Assembly: GCF_003589595.1 (NCBI RefSeq)
Contig: NW_020653713.1
Location: 4,495,444 to 4,559,443 of the forward strand
Reading direction: 5' to 3'
DNA length: 64,000 nucleotides
From: Hyposmocoma kahamanoa
Lineage: Eukaryota; Arthropoda; Insecta; Lepidoptera; Cosmopterigidae
A program made the position numbers and the translations under genes. The notes beneath the pieces were generated by a model that saw only the letters and a program-made list of their open reading frames with translations, had not been told where the DNA came from and searched no databases. This document shows, piece after piece, positions 57,618 through 64,000 of this stretch. Positions within the stretch are counted from its first letter, which is position 1, and the number at the start of each line of letters is the position of its first letter.

Positions 57618-57725
57618 ACGACTATTTTAAAATATTGACGTCCTGTTTTAAATCCAATTTTAAAACTTAATTGAAATCAAAATCCAATTTTAAAACAGGC
57701 CGTCAATATTTGAAAACAGTCGTTA
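57618..57725. repeat. Palindromic block (gtcaatatttgaaaacagtc)
   Basis: acgactattttaaaatattg / caatatttgaaaacagtcgt and tcctgttttaaa / ttttaaaacaggc are inverted. The interior also repeats aaatccaattttaaaac directly. Confidence 0.65.
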
Positions 57726-57924
57726 AAACCTAAAACATGTTTCTCTGATTTTTTTTCCAAATTCTACAAAACACTGACGAAATGAAGATGTTTGACATTT
57801 AAACAAAATTTAGTAAAAGATAATAATAATGTGCCAGCAACTACACCAATCGCACGGTCTCAAACGAGATAATTCCCTGTATTATGAGTACCAGGTCAAC
57901 GAAAAGAAAAGAACTTTTGGTTAG

Positions 57925-57995
57925 TCTTCCACCCGAATCGAACCCGGGATCTCCTCATCCTCGCTGGGAAACGGATGCGTCAAACGATATGGTCA
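57925..57995 (-). repeat. tRNA-like sequence
   Basis: Minus strand: tatcgtttgacgcatccg, then gagatcccgggttcgattcg (B box). The acceptor stem cannot be closed, so it is more likely a SINE head than a tRNA. Confidence 0.4.
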
Positions 57996-58199
57996 TAGAT
58001 ATGATTTTATTTAATATACAAAGCAGTTATGAAAGTAGAACTAAAAACTAAATATATTAAATTGAACTATGACTCAGAATATTGACCTATGTAATAATAA
58101 CAATAATACATTTAATGAGAACAAAGATAAAAATATTTTTATTTCCACTAGTTCAATGTATGGAACTTTTGGGTTACAAAAATCTACTGGTAACAAACG

Positions 58200-58350
58200 G
58201 TATTGCGAGCGCTATGGACATACAAATAGACAGACAAATTACACCCAAACTCACGAGAGAAATACGGCCACGGTGTCAGTTTGTAATGTAATCTATAGTC
58301 CTGATAAGAGCACATTAACTATTAAAAACTCACACACGCACGCACACACA
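58200..58350 (-). repeat. SINE body fragment with (CA)n tract
   Basis: It contains acaaattacacccaaactca and cgagagaaata, the S1 SINE body on the minus strand, then a cacacgcacgcacacaca tract. The tRNA head is not recognisable. Confidence 0.45.
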
Positions 58351-58479
58351 ATACATCTCAACTAAATCGATAATATAGGTCTGTTTGCATAGCAGTTAAG
58401 TTAGGTATATAATAATCAAATTTCGTATACCTAAGTACCTAAATTAGAATGAATATTTACGGTGCTATCGTAGAGCAAA

Positions 58480-58905
58480 ACTGTGTTTAATGCATGCACA
58501 CCTAAATAATGCCTATTCACTCTCGCCTTGAATAGGTCCAAGTTGTAGCTTTCGGGGAACAAGTCAGGGAATTCCACTCTCTAGCCGCTCGCCATATAAA
58601 TGTGGAAGCGTAACGCTTCGTGTGAATCCTGGGAATATCCACAACATAGGGGTGGAATCCCAACCCACGTCTAGTCCTCCGATGTTGGAAAGAGGAAGGC
58701 GGAATCAAATTATGCAACTCCGTCGCACACTCACGTGATACGTCTTGTAGAATACCGATAAGTAGGCAACTTTACGACGGTGTTCAAGCCTCTGCAGCTT
58801 CGCCTCTACTAATTCCGAGTCACCTATAAGCGTAAATATGGACAAGTGTCCTGAGTATTTATCCCAACGATATTTATCCATGACCCGCGAGTGGAGACAA
58901 TGCCA
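58480..58905 (-). pseudogene. Jockey/CR1-like LINE C-terminal remnant
   Basis: Minus strand: SELVEAKLQRLEHRRKVAYL and SVFYKTYH, then (after a frame change) HRRTRRGLGFHPYVVDIPRI, ASTFIWRAAREWNSL and a YNLDLFKARVNRHYLG-like end. Such a C-terminal stretch (RR-x-GFHPY, WN-x-LP, FK-x-NR) is common in insect LINE ORF2 proteins. Several frame changes; not functional. Confidence 0.65.
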
Positions 58906-59617
58906 CCCTTTAGCTTATTTCGATCTCTGGTAATTTATTACTCTAGTTAGGTATAATAATACAATAATTATAGGCCACAATTATTTATATACTGTCTCAT
59001 TCTAAATAAATGTTTCCTTTTGGTATAAGGTATTTAATTAGTATTCTCATAAAAAATATAATGAACACTTTACCTTAAGTAGTTTTACCTACACATTATT
59101 AATGCTTATAATTAAGTGCGTAAATAATTATTAATATGAGATTGCGTTTTGTTTTGTAAACAATGTGTATGTCGACATAGAATAGTGTGTTATAAATATT
59201 ACTCTTAGAGCATTGCTCTAAGGTTATTACGTATGGAACTATCGATACGTACCTTACATACCTCCATTTGAAATCTCGGAATAAGTCTCTCTCTCATCTG
59301 AGCGTTGTCCCGGTTGCGTCCTCAGCAGTACCATAATAAGTACAGGAATAAGTCGTACCCTTTATTGGCATAATAAAACCACATATCATCATATCATATG
59401 TGGTTTCAAAAGCTTTTACCACATGAAAGTCATAACAATAATACAAAGTACGTGAAACAAATTATGTATATGTGAAATTGTATCTCCTATTTAAGCATAA
59501 AAAGTTATCAACTCCCGTTTCAATGGATTTAAATAACACTAGGCAAGAGTCGCTCGCGGCGCAAGAGAAATAAACGGGCTATTGCTGCGAATTTCTGATC
59601 ACTTGATAATTTGACCA

Positions 59618-59780
59618 CCTCCGTAGTCAAGTGGCTTACACACCGGTTTTCATGGTGTCATCACCCCGGGTTCGATTCCCGGCCGAGTCAATGAAGAAAA
59701 CTAACTTTCTATATTATCTCGGATCTGGGTGTTTGTGGTTTTTGATTTCCATAACACAAGTGATTTAGTTACCCACACAC
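59618..59780 (+). mobile_element. tRNA-derived SINE, family S2
   Basis: Head: tccgtagtcaagtggcttac (box A-like), tttcatggtgtcatcacccc and gggttcgattcccggccgag (B box), then gtcaatgaagaaaact and gatctgggtgtttgtggttt. A partial relative lies at 19060-19110. A real tRNA is unlikely because the arms do not pair. Confidence 0.65.
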
Positions 59781-60303
59781 TTTGCGATCGGTACAACGTT
59801 ATGTTGTCTGACATTTATTTCTTAGTTTTTATTGTTTTTGTTGTTGTTACTGGGGAAAATGTGCTAGAGTGCACCAACGTAGGTATCGATTGCACCCGGG
59901 CGTTTTTTAGTATTTCAATTTCATGAAAAATCCTGCGTTTACTTAAACAGCCCTAGTGTTGTTTGATGGTCTCTTCATTATAAGTCGTGTACCTTTAAAA
60001 AATTTTGTAAAGACGAAAACAGGAAAATGTGAAGGGGCGATGTTATCATGATGAAATATAACATATTTTTCTCTACGCGCTACGTGGGCTAGCGTCGGCG
60101 CTGGAAACGACGTCGGATTTAATAAGCCTTAGTTCAATTTAATTTGTTTTTCGGAACCTTTATTACCTCCCCCTTTGTTTTTGCTATGTAGCCTTTTTCC
60201 TGTCTAGTGGTTTTTGCTGCCCTTAAAATAATACGAAGTTCTGTGCTGACTCAACAAATCTTTTTGTTAGCTTGCAGTTTATTCCATTGTACGTTGTTGT
60301 TAA

Positions 60304-60517
60304 CTGCCTCTGTGGCCGAACGGTTACCATGCCGGACTGCCACGCAGAGGTCCCAGGTTCGATTCCCGGGCCGGAAGAAATATTTGTATGACCTACATTT
60401 GTTTCTCTCGTGAGTTTGGGTGTAATTTGTGGTTGTCTATATGTGTGTCCATGGCACCCGCGACACAGGGTTTCCCTAGTGCGGGGCTATGTTGAGTGTG
60501 TGTGTTATTATTATTGT
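60304..60517 (+). mobile_element. tRNA-derived SINE, family S1, complete plus-strand copy
   Basis: Head ctctgtggccgaacggttac, B box aggttcgattcccggg, body gagtttgggtgtaatttgtg, then catggcacccgcgacacagg and a gtgtgtgttattattatt tail. This is the cleanest copy and the best reference for the family. Confidence 0.9.
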
Positions 60518-60589
60518 ACAGACGCAACAGCATACAGTTAAATTTAAATCATACGTGTCAAGCTTGACGTGTTGTGGACCTTGCAAATT

Positions 60590-61370
60590 GGTGGATGAAG
60601 GAAATTAACGAAAGAAACCAGAAATAAAAAAAAACCTTGTCAATAGTTTAATTAACAATATACATTATTTATAAACGCATCTACATATTTAATTTACTTA
60701 TTACCAAAATTGACTAGAATAAGGTTGGAATGATTTATACAAGTCATGTTAGGCAGACTTTACAATTTAAAAAAAAAATGTCGTTACGAAAAAGGTCGTT
60801 ATGAATTTAAAATGAAGACCTGGTCCCGGAACTTCCTAAGCATTGACTTAATTTTTTTTAAACAATTTTCGTGTTGCCAATAGAAGGAATTAGTTTTTTG
60901 AGCTTGCAACACTCGCTTGTCAGCCTTTATTACAGTTTTTTATTTTTATATTTCAGTTTAACTTACATTTGTAAACATACTTGCTTATTTAAAAACCAAT
61001 TTAAAGAAAACTTTTTAATTCAAATGTCTTTTGTTTATACCTAAATGGTATAGAAAATTAAGGCACTACAAGATGTTACAAGAACATGTAAACAACTATT
61101 CCTATATTTTGCTGCTTGGTTAGGTCTCACATAAGGTTCTTTATTCTATTCACTTATTAAAAAAAATGTTTTCAAAGAGTAAAATAATTGCGATAGGACA
61201 AATCTTTCACACAAAGGTTTATAGAAAACCTCACTAAAATTAGTTAAAAGTTAAATGCTCCTCCAAGGGGTTTTTCTAAACTGCTTGTTTCATAAACAAG
61301 TAGATTGAGTCTTAAAATCTATATTCCATAGAAACTTTTGTAAGGAACAGTTAAAAAATAAATACCAAGG
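60590..61370. other. Non-coding interval
   Basis: AT-rich. I see no gene or clear repeat. Confidence 0.45.
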
Positions 61371-61372
61371 TA

Positions 61373-61648
61373 TTGGGTTGGCTAAAAAAATCCGTGCGGT
61401 ATCATAGTATAAATGAAAAACATTTAAAAAGACAAATATCACACTTTAAACAACCATGTATTGCCTATGTTGCTCTACAATCTCTTGCTACCTTTCGGGT
61501 AATTTTAGAATATAAATTTCATGAAAACTATCTTTACTTAAATAGTCTTAGTAAAATACAGCCATAGACGACATAACACTTTAAAAGAAAAAATATATTA
61601 TTTTTAACTTACCTAGGTAATAATCGCACGGACTTTTGGCTAACCCAT
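61373..61648. mobile_element. mariner-type MITE with TA duplication
   Basis: Ends ttgggttggctaaaaaaatc-cgtgcgg and cgcacggacttttggctaac-ccat are inverted copies, flanked by TA (61371-61372, 61649-61650). 276 bp, non-coding; the open frame across it is an artefact. Confidence 0.9.
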
Positions 61649-61720
61649 TAGTTAATTTTATTTGTAAATTAAAGTTTATGTTGATAAGTTTATTTTATTA
61701 ATGGAGATTGGACAGTATAA

Positions 61721-62013
61721 GAGCGATGGCACACGGGCGTTACCAGTGCGTTGCGTCGTCGCAACGCTATGATTTCAAATCATCGAGTGCCACACGGGCA
61801 ATGCGGTGTCGTAATGTAACGCCGCTTACTTACGCACCGTAGCACCCCTACCCGCTTCTTGTCCCGGCCCCTTGCTTCCAACTCGCACGCATTCCGTCGC
61901 CGCGCGCCGTTTCAGCACACCATGTGAAATGTGGTTTTAATTTATATGTAATACAACTGAGCATTCTCAGGCTTCGCAACGTAGCTGATGCAACGCATTG
62001 TGTGGCATCGCTC
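61721..62013. mobile_element. Harbinger-like MITE (gagcgatggcacac), TAA duplication
   Basis: Ends gagcgatggcacacgggcg and gcattgtgtggcatcgctc, flanked by TAA (61718-61720, 62014-62016). A 3-bp TAA target fits the PIF/Harbinger superfamily. The interior is GC-rich (61840-61915). Confidence 0.75.
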
Positions 62014-62374
62014 TAAGACTGCTCAACTTAGAAATATATAATTCACATTTAAGTTGATGTGATAGATGAGCTCTTTCGATACTAGATCATGAATTACACT
62101 GTACTGGACTTTATAAAGGATGCACGTTACAAATATGCAGACTTTGTTAAATGCAGTTCTTGAATATGAGGTTAAGTACAATATTATTTTAAAAAAATCA
62201 TCAGATTGATCCGTTTAACTCGTTGAGGTTGTTTCCACTTATGCTATTATTAAATTTTAATATAAGAATTTTAATATAATAATTTTAATAATAGACTTTA
62301 CAGATACGAGTTTTACAGTTTCTTACAATTTCTTCTCAGGGGAAACTTCACGTACTTCTAGCGTTCTTTCCTAA

Positions 62375-62803
62375 AGCGCTGCGCAGATGAAGCAACTTTG
62401 ATCATCGAGTTTCAGCAACTGGCAACCCGCAACTAGCTGTTTATGACGCGCAGACGTAGCAACTTCACTTGAGAGTTTCGGCAATTGCCTACAGTTTTCG
62501 ATTGCCGAAATCCGTGATTAAATAAATTCTTAATTGCCGCAACTAGAAACTTGCAAATTTGTACCGGTTGTCTCCAGTTGCCAGTTTCCGCAACCGGCAA
62601 CCGCAACTCGTGAAGCAACTTCACTCCCTCCCCGTCTCCCGCAGCATCAGCCTTGAAAGTGGATTTCGAAAGTTTATTTAAAATTGCGGCAACCGGCAAC
62701 TGAGCCTTTTAGTTGCTACAACCGGTAACCGGCAAAACTTGTAAAAAGTTGCCTGTTACGTCGCCTGTTACGTCAACTAAAATTGCTCCATCTGCGGAGC
62801 GCC
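62375..62803. mobile_element. Harbinger-like MITE with repeated gcaaccggcaac words, TAA duplication
   Basis: Ends agcgctgcgcagatgaagca and tgctccatctgcggagcgcc, flanked by TAA (62372-62374, 62804-62806). The interior contains many forms of gcaact/ggcaac in both orientations. Confidence 0.75.
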
Positions 62804-63199
62804 TAAGAGCTAAGTAGGAAATAGATTTTGTACGGACAAATGTAAAGCGGCCACAAGAAGAGCTAAAGCTAGAAATATTTTAAATCGCAAGCGACTACAA
62901 GCTGGACAGTAAAAGGACAGGATTGAAAATACGAAATATTTGTTACTTTACAGTTTAAATAAAGGTTCAAGAGCTTAGAAATGGTGCCAAGTTACATAAA
63001 CTTTTTACATTATAATAGTCGTATTGTTATTAGAAAAAAATAGTTTTTTAAAATTTTACAACATGACGAGGTTTTCAATGTCCCCAGCGTTTGATTTTTG
63101 TGAAATTACATTGTCAGGACGTTTTGTTATCACAGTTTTAGGTCGCTGTGTATGTTGCTATATTAAAAACACTTTAAAACTAATAGTGAAGGTACAGGG

Positions 63200-63302
63200 T
63201 CAAGAGCACGTTAAGCGTGACACTTAAGATTTAAATCCAACTCTATGCCGCTTACGATAACAACGGTCCAAATTACAAAGTGTCAAGCTTGACGTGCTCT
63301 TA
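63200..63302. mobile_element. Short palindromic MITE family F, copy 2
   Basis: Ends caagagcacgttaagcgtga and aagcttgacgtgctctta; shares aaatccaactctatgccgct with the copy at 50753. Confidence 0.75.
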
Positions 63303-63584
63303 ACTGTACATAGTCTTATAAATATAATTATTATACACTATAATTTGCAGTCACAGACCCAATAAAAACAAAACCAATGTGGAATACTGAAATGGGATTC
63401 CGATTATTCAATAAAATCTTCAAATTCTTTACAACCTTTGTAGGTGCCTTTGAGGGCACGAAGATGATTTTAACTATTTACTTAACCAATTAACCACACC
63501 AATTTATCACACTTTCCTGTCAATGAACTAAAAAAAACTTTATACTCGAAAAACCCAGCCAGGAACTAATATAAATACTTATTT

Positions 63585-64000
63585 TTTAACCGACTTCAAA
63601 AAAGGAGGAGGTTCTCAATTCGTCTGTATGTTCTTTTTTTTTTGTATGTATGTTACGCAATAACTCCGGTATTTGTGAACCGATTTTCATGATTATTTTT
63701 TTGTTGGAAAGGGGGTACTTCCATAGTGGTCCCATTTTATTTTGAAGAAAATCATCCACCTCAAAGGGTGGCTGTTCACGCATGAAGATTAATTTTTATA
63801 AATAGCGCCTAACTTTAATTTAGGAGTAATTACTTTAATGGTTGATTTTGCTATTTCTCCAATTCTAGGCGTTTTTCTCTCAATATACTTTGAGTAGTGA
63901 GAACCGATTTTTATTTTCTCCAGTGTGAAGTCCTGTATAGTGGCGAACTAGGGGATATTTCAATAAAACTTAGCAAATAGACGTAATTCCATTTACTTTT
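63585..64000. repeat. Dispersed repeat family D, copy 3 (inverted, runs off the window)
   Basis: Inverse of 12205-12650: aaccgacttcaaaaaaggag, aataactccggtatttgtga, ttgttggaaagggggtactt and gtgagaaccgatttttattt. Confidence 0.8.

Noticed and set aside
59618..59690. Functional tRNA gene
   Set aside because: B box is good, but acceptor and anticodon arms do not pair and a SINE body follows.
61373..61567. 64-residue plus-strand frame
   Set aside because: It lies wholly inside a mariner-type MITE and begins in its terminal inverted repeat.

Overview
This looks like an insect nuclear genome, most probably a moth or butterfly. The DNA is AT-rich, has long introns with GT-AG splice sites, and carries many short non-autonomous transposons, tRNA-derived SINEs, RTE- and Jockey-like LINE remnants and Penelope-like elements. 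The protein-coding content is ordinary animal cell biology. The assignment to Lepidoptera rests on repeat style and protein resemblance judged by eye, not on a search.

Three genes can be rebuilt completely. (1) A plus-strand MPPE1/Cdc1-type metallophosphoesterase spans 11224-26256 in six coding exons; all phases match and give 345 codons plus stop. (2) A single-exon minus-strand PIG-W (inositol acyltransferase of GPI-anchor synthesis) lies at 30646-31986. (3) A plus-strand STAM (ESCRT-0 subunit: VHS, UIM, SH3, coiled-coil core) spans 33072-46160 in nine coding exons. MPPE1-like and PIGW converge tail to tail and both belong to families acting on GPI anchors. PIGW and STAM diverge from a shared 1.1 kb upstream region.

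Two genes are partial, both on the minus strand. An unrecognised gene has two phase-matched exons at 9164-9232 and 2888-2990 and runs off the left edge. A tyrosine kinase has its C-terminal three coding exons at 54253-54685, 53486-~53756 and 50022-50250. Its ATP-binding lobe is missing, and a 10-N assembly gap (54989-54998) lies just upstream. A signal-peptide exon with a perfect donor site (55141-55315) on the far side of the gap may be its first coding exon.

Much of the remaining sequence that can be classified is mobile DNA. Notable items are a four-level nest of elements in intron 2 of the metallophosphoesterase gene; a hAT-type MITE present three times, each with a perfect 8-bp target duplication; a MITE whose insertion is proven by an empty site in another copy of the host repeat; a Penelope-like element carrying a GIY-YIG domain and, downstream, a three-stem motif resembling a hammerhead ribozyme; and two elements marked by regularly repeated short motifs. 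From 55.3 kb to the right edge I see no host gene. The best candidates for something undescribed are the Penelope ribozyme-like motif, the kinase with an unresolved DFG glycine, and the short-motif elements.
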